64,000 nucleotides of DNA from Anaerostipes rhamnosivorans. Its GTDB lineage: Bacteria; Bacillota; Clostridia; Lachnospirales; Lachnospiraceae. Made by a program: the position numbers and the translations under genes. Positions within the stretch are counted from its first letter, which is position 1. Every line of letters begins with the position of its first letter. Shown here in pieces: positions 26,250 through 34,821 of the stretch. The stretch is from assembly GCF_005280655.1 (NCBI RefSeq), contig NZ_CP040058.1:2146001-2210000 (forward strand). The letters run 5' to 3'. The notes under the pieces were generated by a model that saw nothing but the letters and a program-made list of their open reading frames with translations, was not told the DNA's origin and made no database searches.

Positions 26250-26414
26250 TAGCTTCCTCCTTGTCAGTATCCGATATCAGAAATCCACCCTTTGATCTCT
26301 CCCTGTACCTCGGAAATATTATCTCTTTATATTTCTATGACATTTTCTTTAACCTCAGAATCCTTTCATGCATCTGCAGTATGCTTCACACTGACGAACA
26401 GTCCTTCTGTGCCG

Positions 26415-27164
26415 CTATCGTAATTTCTCATAGTCTTCATCCGCCATCGGCTCCAGCCACTCATTTGAAGCCTCGTCTGCCGGTACTTCCACAGCCAGAT
26501 GGGAAAACCAGCTGTTTTTCGCCGCGCCATGCCAGTGTTTGACCTCCGCCGGAATGGACACCACGTCTCCCGGCTGAAGCTTTTGCGCTTCTTTTCCCCA
26601 TTCCTGGTAATAACCACACCCTCCGGTCACCAGAAGGATCTGTCCTCCTTTGTGGTGGATATGCCAGTTATTCCTGCACCCAGGCTCAAAAGTCACGTTA
26701 CCGATCCCAACTCCTTTTGTAGTAAGCATTTTAAGATAACTCTGTCCTGCAAAATACTGAGCAAAGGCATCATTTTTTTCTCCAACAGGGAAAACCGCCC
26801 CTGATCCCAGCTGGGATTTCATCACATTGGTACTCTCTTCCTCCTTCCAGACTTCTTTTGCAATGTTAAATGCCGCCCAGGCTTTTGGCCAGCCGCTGTA
26901 GAAGGCCAGCTGCGTTAATGTTTCAGCAATCTCTTCTTTTGAAAGGCCGTTTTCCTTTGCTTTTTCCATGTGAAATTTCAGCGAATTGTCAAAAATTCCA
27001 CTGGTCATAAGCGCCGTCACTGTAATCAGGCTCCGGTCCCTTGGTGACAGCTTCTCTTCTCTGGACCATACTTCCCCAAATAATATATCATCATTTAATT
27101 CTGCAAACTGTGGCGCAAATTTCCCCAATGCTTCTCTGCCTGCTGTTACTTTTTGCTTCTTCAT
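26415..27164 (-). CDS. Carboxymuconolactone decarboxylase/cupin fusion protein
   Basis: 249 residues from ATG 27164, which follows GTGGAGGTAAGG. The N-terminal half is an alkylhydroperoxidase D/CMD-like domain (WSREEKLSPRDRSLITVTAL, then LTQLAFYSGWPKAW). The C-terminal half is a cupin with NWHIHHKGGQILLVTGG and VKHWHGA holding the metal-binding His residues. Such fusions are common beside aldo/keto reductases, flavodoxins and iron alcohol dehydrogenases in Clostridia and are thought to belong to redox or electrophile response, but the reaction is not established. It is co-transcribed with the broken merR gene under LysR-type site 1. Confidence 0.88.
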   Translation of the reverse strand: MKKQKVTAGREALGKFAPQFAELNDDILFGEVWSREEKLSPRDRSLITVTALMTSGIFDNSLKFHMEKAKENGLSKEEIAETLTQLAFYSGWPKAWAAFNIAKEVWKEEESTNVMKSQLGSGAVFPVGEKNDAFAQYFAGQSYLKMLTTKGVGIGNVTFEPGCRNNWHIHHKGGQILLVTGGCGYYQEWGKEAQKLQPGDVVSIPAEVKHWHGAAKNSWFSHLAVEVPADEASNEWLEPMADEDYEKLR

Positions 27165-27195
27165 ATTCCTTACCTCCACAAAATTTGATTTTGCC

Positions 27196-27556
27196 TTATG
27201 ACTGATTCTCTTTTTCTTCTTGAATCTTAAATCTGAGATAATCCAATCGTTCCAGCTGCTTTTCCCGGAAGTGAATCTCGTCCAGGGCCCTCCTTCTTTT
27301 TTCCTCCAGCATCTGCATTCTTTTATTATCCGTTGTCTCACCCGACAGTAAAAGCTTCATATAAGTTTCTACTTCATCCATATCAAATCCAATATCATGC
27401 AGTGTCATGATCAGACTCAGGCGTTCCAAGTCCTGGTCATCATACTGCCACACTCCCATGACATTTTTCACCGCACCGCATAGGCCCCAGCCCTCATAAT
27501 TCCCTCAATATTTCTACCGGGATTCCATAATTTTCACTTGCTTCCTTAATGGTCAA
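27196..27556 (-). pseudogene. MerR-family regulator with a one-base frameshift
   Basis: A TTG start at 27556, after GGAGTGAGGTGAT, opens a typical MerR reading, TIKEASENYGIPVEILRE, then a stop. Removing one T from GAATTAT restores YEGWGLCGAVKNVMGVWQYD and the rest (DDQDLERLSLIMTLHDIGF, then a long coiled coil). So a single extra base splits the DNA-binding wing. It lies directly upstream of the CMD/cupin gene in the same transcript. It may be a true pseudogene or an assembly error. Confidence 0.8.
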
Positions 27557-27574
27557 TCGATCACCTCACTCCTT

Positions 27575-27624
27575 ATAGAATTAAAATAAAAGTGCTCCTT
27601 TCTGGAACACTTTTTATTTTAATC
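27575..27624. terminator. Bidirectional hairpin upstream of merR
   Basis: TTAAAATAAAAGTGCTCC pairs with GGAACACTTTTTATTTTAA almost perfectly. The position, after the LysR-type -10 and before the merR start, means it would lie in the leader of the merR-CMD transcript. Confidence 0.7.
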
Positions 27625-27682
27625 TGAGCCGAATTTTATGTCTAATACCTATACTTAATGATGAGGAATGTGTTTTAAGCAT
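27617..27682 (-). promoter_or_regulatory. LysR-type promoter site 1 (merR-CMD operon)
   Basis: Minus strand: ATGCTTAAAACACAT (27682-27668), then TATAGGTATT with TTAGAC as -35 (27645-27640), 17 bp, and TTAAAA as a weak -10 (27622-27617). The layout repeats at 37.4 and 45.2 kb. The palindrome overlaps the end of the broken lysR gene. Confidence 0.7.
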
Positions 27683-28545
27683 TTCTGTTAAAATACTCTT
27701 TGGCATGATCGAGAAACGCAGAGGTAGTCTTTGAAAAGATCTGGTGCTTTTTCCATGCCAGAACAGAGCCTAGCTCCAGCTGCGGGGAAAAGGGTACAAA
27801 ACAAAGAGAGTCAAACTTACTTTCCAATTTAATACAGAGCAAAGCCCCGGCATTTTTTTCTGCCATGATAGCGGCATTGTAGATTAGATTATGCGGCGAC
27901 CTCAATCTGATCGGCATACTCACCAAACCAGTTAGATAGTTCATTCTGTACAAGCTCCCGTTTCGTAGACAGCAGCGGGATGCCGACAAGATCCTCCGGG
28001 TGGATCTCCTTTTTATGAGCCAGCGGGGAGTCCTTACGTACCAGCACTCCCCATTGCTCCTTCTGGGACATACGAATGAACCCGTATTTCCCGATATCCA
28101 CCGGCTCCAGCAAAAGCCCCAGATCGAGAAGACCTCTCTCTATGCGGTCTTTGATATTGTCCGCATTTCCACTGTATATTTCATAATGGATAAGAGGATA
28201 TTTATCCCGGAAAGAAACAAGGAACTCCGAAAAACAACCCATGCTGTGGATCTCTCCGCAGCCGATGGCGATGTCTCCGGACAGCTGCCCCTTGTCAGAC
28301 AGCTCCTGTTTTGTTTTTTCTGCAAGGGAGACCAGCTCCTGGGCTCTGCGCTTTAACAGCATGCCCTCTTCTGTCAGCATGATCTTGTGGCTGCTGCGTT
28401 CAAATAACTTCACCCCCAGTTCCTCTTCCAGCTGCATCAGCTGTCTGGAAAGGGTGGGCTGGGTCACATGCAGAAGATTGGCAGCTTTTGTGATATTTTC
28501 TTCTCTTGCCACCATCAAAAAATAAGTCAACACACGAAGTTCCAT
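27675..28545 (-). pseudogene. LysR-family regulator with a frameshift in the effector domain
   Basis: The first 218 residues give a full helix-turn-helix (MELRVLTYFLMVAREENITK, AANLLHVTQPTLSRQLMQLE) and most of the sensor domain. The frame stops near 27889. The rest (HNLIYNAAIMAEKNAGALLC through EYFNRNA) is read in another frame from about 27905. The intact paralogue at 40.2 kb has TYNLIYNAS at this point, placing the lesion just before NLIYN. DNA binding may survive, but effector sensing is cut. Sequencing error is an alternative. Confidence 0.8.
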
Positions 28546-28569
28546 AGTGTTTCCTCCCTTATTTTTCTC

Positions 28570-29709
28570 TTATAAGCCTGCAGGCTGCTTCAATTTCTCT
28601 GTAAAGTCAGCCATGGCCTCAGAAATCTTCAGCTGCTGCGGACAGACCGCCTCACATCCTCTGCACCCGATACAGGCGTCCGGGCGTTTCTCCTCCGGCA
28701 GAGCTTCCACAGCCATCTGTGTGATGATTGTTGTGTTAAAGCGGCTTTCATTATATAGGGAAAGCAATGTAGGAATATCCAGCTTCTTCGGGCAATGGGA
28801 GGTACAGTACCGGCAGCCAGTGCATGGAAGGATATCCAGCATACTATCTGCCACTTCCATCAGTGCCGTCATTTCTTGATCATCCAGAGGTTTTTCTTCG
28901 GCATATGTAGCCACATTTTCCTCCAGCTGATCCATATTTGACATGCCGGATAAGACCATGGTCACTCCGGGAACGGTCTGGAGAAAACGGAATGCCCAGG
29001 CTGGAATCCCCTCATCTGGACGGAGGTTCTTAAGTTTCTTGCTGTTTTCTTTTGAAAGCGCGGACAGTTTTCCTCCCCTAAGCGGCTCCATGACCCAGAC
29101 CGGCATCTCATATTCATTGAGCAGTTCTACCTTCGCCTTGGCATCCTGAAGCTTCCAGTCAAGATAATTCAGCTGGATCTGGCAGAATTCCAGATGCTCT
29201 CCGTAAACATCCAAAAAGCGCTTTAACGTGTCATAGCGGCCATGGCAGGAAAATCCTAAATGTTTGATCCTTCCGGCCTTTTTCTGTTCTAAGAGATATT
29301 CCATGATGCCGTACTTTTCGTCCACATAGGGATCGATATTTTTTTCATAAACGTTGGGAAACAGATAAAAATCAAAATGCTCCACCCCGCATTTATTCAG
29401 CTGCTCTTCAAAAATGCTGTCCACTTTGTCCATATTTGACAAGTCATACCCTGGAAACTTGGTTGCCAGATAATAGCTTTCTCTCGGATAGGCACTCAGT
29501 ACCTTACCTATCACAGTTTCTGACTGTCCGTCATGATAACCGTAAGCGGTATCAAAGTAATTAATCCCGTGTTTCAGGGCATAATCCACCATCTGTGCCG
29601 TCTGCTCCACATCGATCTGGGTATCCCCTCCACCTTTTATCAGCGGCAGTCTCATTGCTCCCAGCCCCAGTGCAGAAAGTTTAGTTCCTTTAAAATCTTT
29701 ATAAATCAT
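28570..29709 (-). CDS. Aldo/keto reductase with C-terminal ferredoxin-type domain
   Basis: 379 residues from ATG 29709 behind AAGGAGG. The barrel has GLGAMRLP at the start, YFDTAYGYHDGQSE near residue 50 with the catalytic Asp/Tyr, and LGFSCHGRYD in the middle. The tail carries two iron-sulfur motifs, CTGCRYCTSHCPKKLDIP and CIGCRGCEAVCPQQLK. This type reduces aldehydes or quinones, probably taking electrons through the clusters. Its own MerR-type promoter lies upstream, separate from the neighbouring ADH operon. Confidence 0.93.
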   Translation of the reverse strand: MIYKDFKGTKLSALGLGAMRLPLIKGGGDTQIDVEQTAQMVDYALKHGINYFDTAYGYHDGQSETVIGKVLSAYPRESYYLATKFPGYDLSNMDKVDSIFEEQLNKCGVEHFDFYLFPNVYEKNIDPYVDEKYGIMEYLLEQKKAGRIKHLGFSCHGRYDTLKRFLDVYGEHLEFCQIQLNYLDWKLQDAKAKVELLNEYEMPVWVMEPLRGGKLSALSKENSKKLKNLRPDEGIPAWAFRFLQTVPGVTMVLSGMSNMDQLEENVATYAEEKPLDDQEMTALMEVADSMLDILPCTGCRYCTSHCPKKLDIPTLLSLYNESRFNTTIITQMAVEALPEEKRPDACIGCRGCEAVCPQQLKISEAMADFTEKLKQPAGL

Positions 29710-29765
29710 ACAAATCCTCCTTGACTTCATCTCTAAATCCTCGTTGTGCTTGCTTCCTACTATTA

Positions 29766-29796
29766 AGAATACTCCTTGTAGTTAACTCCAAGTCAA
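29766..29796 (-). promoter_or_regulatory. MerR-type promoter before the aldo/keto reductase gene
   Basis: Minus strand: -35 TTGACT (29796-29791), a 19-bp spacer holding CTTGGAGTTAACTACAAG (29792-29775), and -10 TATTCT (29771-29766). The overlong 19-bp spacer with a centred palindrome is the hallmark of MerR-activated promoters. The CTTGGAGT...ACTNCAAG shape fits aldehyde/electrophile-type MerR proteins. The best local candidate regulator is the frameshifted merR at 27.2-27.6 kb. Confidence 0.8.
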
Positions 29797-29850
29797 GGGA
29801 AATTTGATCATTCTCATAAATTTGTTTACTATAACAGTTTTATTCTTTAC

Positions 29851-31023
29851 TTACATGCTTTTCTTCAATATTTTAAGCACATCCTCCTGTGACAGAACTT
29901 TATATCCACCTTCCATGATCAAGGTCGCTTTTACTAAACCATCCATCATGTCTTCCGTTACACCAAGTTTTTTTAAGTTCATGATCAGGCCAAGTTCTTT
30001 CATCCATGCCTCCATGGCATCTAATCCTTCCCCAGCTATTTCTTCTTCTGTTTTTCCTTGTGTGCTGATGTCCCACACATTTTCTGCAAAACGTCTGAAT
30101 TTGGCAAGTCCATATGGCATGATATGCCGGTAATATGGCAGAGACACTGCCGCAAGTGTCATTCCATGCGTTGCGTCTGTATAAGCTCCCACAGCCTGGC
30201 CAAGCATATGTACCATCCAGTCTGTAGATTTGCCCATCGCCACTAATGTATTTAATGCCCACGTTGCAGTCCACATAATGTTGCTTCTGGCTTCATAATT
30301 TTCGGGATCTTTGACTGCAATTCTGGAACTATGGATCAAAGATCTCATCAAACCTTCCATAATGTAATCTGATGTACTATCATCCTCTCCTGAAAAATAT
30401 TGTTCTGTAATATGATTTAAGATGTCATAAAAGCCAGCCACCATCTGGTACTTAGGCAAAGAAAATGTAAAAGCCGGATTTAAAATTGAGAATTTAGGGA
30501 ATACCCTGTCTCCGAAAATATGGCCGATTTTCAGCTTGCTGTCATGGTTTGTGATGACAGCACCGCCGTTCATCTCCGAGCCCGTGCCAACCATGGTAAG
30601 TACGCAGCCCACAGGGATGATCTCTGTACCTGCATCTACATCTTCAAATTTCATATAATATTTTTCCCACGGATCTTCTTTACAGTGGACAGAGACAGAG
30701 ACTGCTTTAGCATAATCACAGCAGGAGCCGCCGCCAACCGCCAAGATCAGATCTGCATTTCCCTCTCTGGCAAGCTTCACACCTTCATAAAGCTTCTCTA
30801 CTGTTGGATTGGGCATAATTCCGCCATCCTCAATGATCTCTTTATTGTTAGCCTTTAATATTTCGACTACTTTGTCATAAATCCCATTTTTCTTAATGGA
30901 ACCTCCGCCATATACAAGCTGTACATTTTTCCCGTATTTGGGAAGTTCCTCATTGAGATAATTTAATGAATCCTCTCCAAAGTATAATTTCGTCGGGTTT
31001 GAATATATAAAATTTCCTAACAT
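29851..31023 (-). CDS. Iron-containing alcohol dehydrogenase
   Basis: 390 residues. LAVGGGSCCDYAKAVSVSVH near residue 95 is the nucleotide-binding GGGS region. The metal ligands lie in FYDILNHITEQYF near 193 and in HMLGQAVGAYTDATHGMTLA near 262-281, as in the YqhD/butanol dehydrogenase group. It probably reduces aldehydes with NADPH. It is the last gene of the leftward operon running from the choloylglycine-hydrolase-like gene, 64 bp after the lipoprotein gene. Confidence 0.93.
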   Translation of the reverse strand: MLGNFIYSNPTKLYFGEDSLNYLNEELPKYGKNVQLVYGGGSIKKNGIYDKVVEILKANNKEIIEDGGIMPNPTVEKLYEGVKLAREGNADLILAVGGGSCCDYAKAVSVSVHCKEDPWEKYYMKFEDVDAGTEIIPVGCVLTMVGTGSEMNGGAVITNHDSKLKIGHIFGDRVFPKFSILNPAFTFSLPKYQMVAGFYDILNHITEQYFSGEDDSTSDYIMEGLMRSLIHSSRIAVKDPENYEARSNIMWTATWALNTLVAMGKSTDWMVHMLGQAVGAYTDATHGMTLAAVSLPYYRHIMPYGLAKFRRFAENVWDISTQGKTEEEIAGEGLDAMEAWMKELGLIMNLKKLGVTEDMMDGLVKATLIMEGGYKVLSQEDVLKILKKSM

Positions 31024-31087
31024 TTCTTAACTCCTCCTTCTGAATCTTGTATTTTTCCTGTAAAATATCGTAATAAACTCATCTCAA

Positions 31088-31654
31088 TCATGGCTGTGCA
31101 ATATTAACAATCTTATTTCCCCATCCTTCCAGCACCGGATTATTTTTTACCGCTGTCACAAACTTCTGTGTAGGATCAAAATAGCCAATCTTGGTATACT
31201 CACCTTTGATCGTGGCATCCTTATAGAATAGAACAATCCGGTTGGGATCAGAATAGTACACCTCCCCTGCTTTTTCGGCAGTGACAGTTTCTGGTGCTGA
31301 CGGGATCTCATAGCTGTCCGGGATGTCATAATACTGCATGACATCATAGTCGGCCGAATCGTCATCCTCATAGATCGGCAGCCGCCAGTCCGAAGTCCCC
31401 ACATACCCTGCGATAGACGCAGCTGTCTCATTGTTATATAAATGCATTTCAAATGGCTCGCCATCGTCCCCGAAACGCACTTCCAGTTTGGAAGGAACAC
31501 TGTTCTCGGACTTCTCTGTATCCAAATCTTTGCTGCTGCTTTCTATTTTTGTATCTCTTACGGCACTGTCTGAGCGTCTGCACCCGTTTAAAGCAAGCCC
31601 GGCCATCATTGCCAATGTCAACACACCTGTGATTTTTTTTATTTTCTTTCTCAT
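31088..31654 (-). CDS. Cyclophilin-like-fold lipoprotein
   Basis: 188 residues. A signal peptide with lipobox LALNGC (Cys near 25) is followed by a Ser-rich linker and a domain resembling the cyclophilin-like family of flavodoxin/AKR clusters: LEVRFGDDGEPFEMHLYNNE, DDDSADYDVMQYYDIPDSYE, then GEVYYSDPNRIVLFYKD and YTKIGYFD. These small beta-barrels have no known reaction. A second member lies at 44.3 kb under the same type of promoter. Operon position is between the ABC permease and ADH. Confidence 0.85.
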   Translation of the reverse strand: MRKKIKKITGVLTLAMMAGLALNGCRRSDSAVRDTKIESSSKDLDTEKSENSVPSKLEVRFGDDGEPFEMHLYNNETAASIAGYVGTSDWRLPIYEDDDSADYDVMQYYDIPDSYEIPSAPETVTAEKAGEVYYSDPNRIVLFYKDATIKGEYTKIGYFDPTQKFVTAVKNNPVLEGWGNKIVNIAQP

Positions 31655-31696
31655 ATCTCTTTCCTTTCTGCCTTTTCTTGTGGCACATAAATTGTT

Positions 31697-34048
31697 TTAT
31701 TCTGTGATCAATACCGTCATATCTGTCTTTTTAATCTTACCTGCACTAAGATAAGCAAAGCCTGTAAATAGCAGTGTCACTGCGGCTGCCGGAAACAGGC
31801 TGTTTCCAACAGACCACACAGACGAAAAATTACTGATCCCTGCAAATCTCATAACTGCCGATACAACCGGGTCAGTCACTAAGGCTGCGAGCAGGACTCC
31901 GGCCGCTGATCCGATAGCCGAAGTCACCCCAAACCGCAGGGCAAAGTTAAGCCTTAAGTCTCTTGACGAAACCCCCATGGATTTAAAAATTCCCATATCC
32001 TGTTTCTCTGCTGCCAAAATTTTGCCGCTGGTCATAGCCGTCACAATCGAAACAAACAATGCGGTCATGCCGTACATGAAAACCAGCAGAACTTTCATGG
32101 CTGAAATAATACCCCAAAGTCCCGGCCATGAATTTTCATGGACATGCACATCGCCGCCATAGGCAGCTGACAGTGCTTTCGTGATCTGTGGTTTCAGGGA
32201 CGGATCTTCCAGAAAATAATGATGGCACCACAGCTGTCTGTGATCAGTTCCGATGCTCAGATACCCTTCCCTGCTCATACCAATGTTATTTCCCATCCCA
32301 TTGGCACACTGATAAATGCCGGAGACCCGATAGTTTTTACTGTCCTTATCTCCCCGGACAGTAAGGGTGTCCCCAATGGAAACACCTAAATCTGAGGCGG
32401 CAGCTTCCGTCAACACGATCTCTTGCCCGCCTGTGCAGGTCTTTCCCTGCAGGATGTGAAATCGTTCTGGTTCCGTGATCACATTTGCCGTGTAGTTTCT
32501 GCCGTTCACTGAAACATCGGGCATAGCCAGCTGATAACTGTCTTTGATGCCCGTAAAAGAGAGTATCGTTTCCCTGACTTTTTCCGGCTCCTGTCTCCCC
32601 AATGCCTGTACACCGATATCATGTTCTGCGGGGTTAAAAGCATCCATCATTCCTTTCCCGTCCGGTCCAAGCCATGTGTCCATACGTCCCACCAGAGAAA
32701 CAGAAAATGCCAGCAGCACTGCCACCGAAACAATACCCAGGTATCTTCGCCTTCCTGTATAAAGCTGTCTCAAGGCAAGACGTACTTTTAGTCCCTCTGC
32801 GCCTATGGAGAAACGGATTCCCGGCTGTTTCCCCGAATCCTCAGTCTCTCCCCGTATGGCCTTCATCGGTGTGACACGGCTGATCTTTCTCAATTTAAAA
32901 GCGGCTGATCCTGCTAAAAGCAGCAAAATTACCAGAAAACAAAAAATGCAGAACCTCACCGGCAATGTGGCTGGAATCAGAACTCCTGAGGCAGTGACCG
33001 TCATGCCGCCCACCCTTTTGCTCAAAGGTATGGCAGCAAGAAGCCCCGCCCCCATCCCGGGAACGATCACAGTAAGGTACTGGATCAGCTGTATCCATCG
33101 AAGCCTTTTTCCAGTCACACCCATAGTTTTTAAAATTCCCATATTCACGTATTCCTGCTCGATCACCGCTGAAATGCTGTGTCCCATAATCAATGCTGCT
33201 GCACACAAAAGCACAGCTGCAAAAGCAGCAAACAGTCCGCAGAAGGCATTGTGAAGGATGAGCATAAAGCCTGCCACAGCGTCTTTGCTGTAGATAAACT
33301 CTGTGTATTTCGGAAGTTCTGTCTCCTTGTTCAGAATCTGGTTTAAGCCTGAAACTGACAACTTACTGCCCTGTTTTTTCTGAATATGCAGCATGGCTCC
33401 GTCACGAGCCAGTGCATTCATACCTGCATCCCTTATCAAGCCATGGATCATGCTATAATCTTCCTGTGAGACCAGAAAACCTTTCATGCCAATCATCGAG
33501 CTTCCCATATAAGGATCCTCATAATAACCGCTGACAGTCAGACTTATTTTTTTGCCGTTTCTGGCGATCGGAAAGGTAATCTTATCACCAATCTGTACTT
33601 CCATCACAGATACCATGGACGGGGACACATAAACCTGACCTGGTTTGATCCGATCTGGAGGATCTCTGTAGCCGGACAAATCTCCGTCAAAAAATCGATA
33701 CCGGTTCTCTGACCGATTCCAGCGAATCAGCTGTCCGTCGCTGTCAGACTGTTCTTTCGCTGCTTCATATTTTGAAAAAATCAGTTCCTGAGTCCTTACC
33801 TGTTCTACCTCATTAAGACTCTCTATGCTGCTTTTCAGTTCTTTGATCTCCGGTACCTTTGAAACCCATGCCGTTAAATCTCCGAAGCCGGTCCGGTCCA
33901 TTTCCGTTCGTACATAATGTCCCGCGTTGGTCCACACTGCCGCTGCGGTAGAAAGCGCTGCGGATATCATAAAGACCAGAATAAAAATCCCGGCCAGACT
34001 TCCGCGGTGCCGGTGCATGCCGGCTTTTATAAGAATTCGATTTTCCAT
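31697..34048 (-). CDS. ABC transporter permease, FtsX/MacB family
   Basis: 783 residues from ATG 34048, 8 nt after AGGAGG (an ATG at 34054 is too close). A first membrane helix near 18-40 is followed by an extracytoplasmic domain, helices with FtsX motif VNMGILKTMGVTGKRLRW near 310, and a second set near 640-775 with MGIFKSMGVSSRDLRLNF. The two-lobed layout matches exporters of lipids, peptides or lipoproteins. Its ATPase gene is 11 bp upstream. The operon context suggests it exports the product of the ligase and hydrolase genes, which is inference. Confidence 0.9.
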   Translation of the reverse strand: MENRILIKAGMHRHRGSLAGIFILVFMISAALSTAAAVWTNAGHYVRTEMDRTGFGDLTAWVSKVPEIKELKSSIESLNEVEQVRTQELIFSKYEAAKEQSDSDGQLIRWNRSENRYRFFDGDLSGYRDPPDRIKPGQVYVSPSMVSVMEVQIGDKITFPIARNGKKISLTVSGYYEDPYMGSSMIGMKGFLVSQEDYSMIHGLIRDAGMNALARDGAMLHIQKKQGSKLSVSGLNQILNKETELPKYTEFIYSKDAVAGFMLILHNAFCGLFAAFAAVLLCAAALIMGHSISAVIEQEYVNMGILKTMGVTGKRLRWIQLIQYLTVIVPGMGAGLLAAIPLSKRVGGMTVTASGVLIPATLPVRFCIFCFLVILLLLAGSAAFKLRKISRVTPMKAIRGETEDSGKQPGIRFSIGAEGLKVRLALRQLYTGRRRYLGIVSVAVLLAFSVSLVGRMDTWLGPDGKGMMDAFNPAEHDIGVQALGRQEPEKVRETILSFTGIKDSYQLAMPDVSVNGRNYTANVITEPERFHILQGKTCTGGQEIVLTEAAASDLGVSIGDTLTVRGDKDSKNYRVSGIYQCANGMGNNIGMSREGYLSIGTDHRQLWCHHYFLEDPSLKPQITKALSAAYGGDVHVHENSWPGLWGIISAMKVLLVFMYGMTALFVSIVTAMTSGKILAAEKQDMGIFKSMGVSSRDLRLNFALRFGVTSAIGSAAGVLLAALVTDPVVSAVMRFAGISNFSSVWSVGNSLFPAAAVTLLFTGFAYLSAGKIKKTDMTVLITE

Positions 34049-34059
34049 CTGCATCCCTC

Positions 34060-34821
34060 CTACCACTGCAGGGCGGAGAGCCATCCGCTGACCTTTATTT
34101 CCCGGTTTCTGGCCTCTTCCTCCCTGTAGGGAGGCAGAAGAAGTTCATCCAGGACCATCCCGTCCTCCAGATATAACAGCCTGGTTCCCCTCATAGCAGC
34201 GAAAACATCATGGGTTACCATCAGGATGCTCTGTCCGTTTTCATTCAGTTCCCACAAAAGTTTTAATACCTTCTCTGTATTCTCACGGTTGAGCGCTCCT
34301 GTGGGCTCATCGGCAAAGATCATCCCCGGATCATGGATCACCGCCCTGGCTATAGCCGCCCTCTGAGCCTCTCCTCCGGAAACCTGGGAAGGCAGTCTGT
34401 CCCTGGCATCTCCAACCTGCATCTTTCCAAGCAGCTGTTCTGCTTTAGACCGGACATCATCCGGATCTTTGGGCTGGTTCAGTAAGCCTTTCACAAGCAC
34501 ATTTTCATATAAGGTCAGGCTGCTTACCAAATGGGTCTGTTGAAACACAAAACCAAATTCCCGGCTTCTCAATGCCGCCATCTGCTTTTCACTGCTGCCA
34601 CTGATTTCCTGCTGCCTGTAAAACACCTGCCCGTCGGTTATGCCGTCCATGCCGCTTAAAGCATACAAAAGCGTTGATTTCCCTGCACCGGAGGGGCCCA
34701 TGATAACTGTAAAATCGCCTTCATAGATGTCAATGTCCACTCCGTTCAGCACTTGGACTTTTGTGTCTCCTTCCCTAAAAACTCTGCATACATTTCTGCC
34801 TGACAACATCGCGTTTTTCAT
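34060..34821 (-). CDS. ABC transporter ATP-binding protein
   Basis: 253 residues. Walker A GPSGAGKSTLLYAL lies near 43, the signature VSGGEAQRAAIARAV near 147, and Walker B MIFADEPTGALNREN near 169. The tail past residue 225 is a short extension rich in Glu and Arg. The ATG overlaps the ligase stop (ATGA), and the permease gene follows directly. Confidence 0.93.
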   Translation of the reverse strand: MKNAMLSGRNVCRVFREGDTKVQVLNGVDIDIYEGDFTVIMGPSGAGKSTLLYALSGMDGITDGQVFYRQQEISGSSEKQMAALRSREFGFVFQQTHLVSSLTLYENVLVKGLLNQPKDPDDVRSKAEQLLGKMQVGDARDRLPSQVSGGEAQRAAIARAVIHDPGMIFADEPTGALNRENTEKVLKLLWELNENGQSILMVTHDVFAAMRGTRLLYLEDGMVLDELLLPPYREEEARNREIKVSGWLSALQW

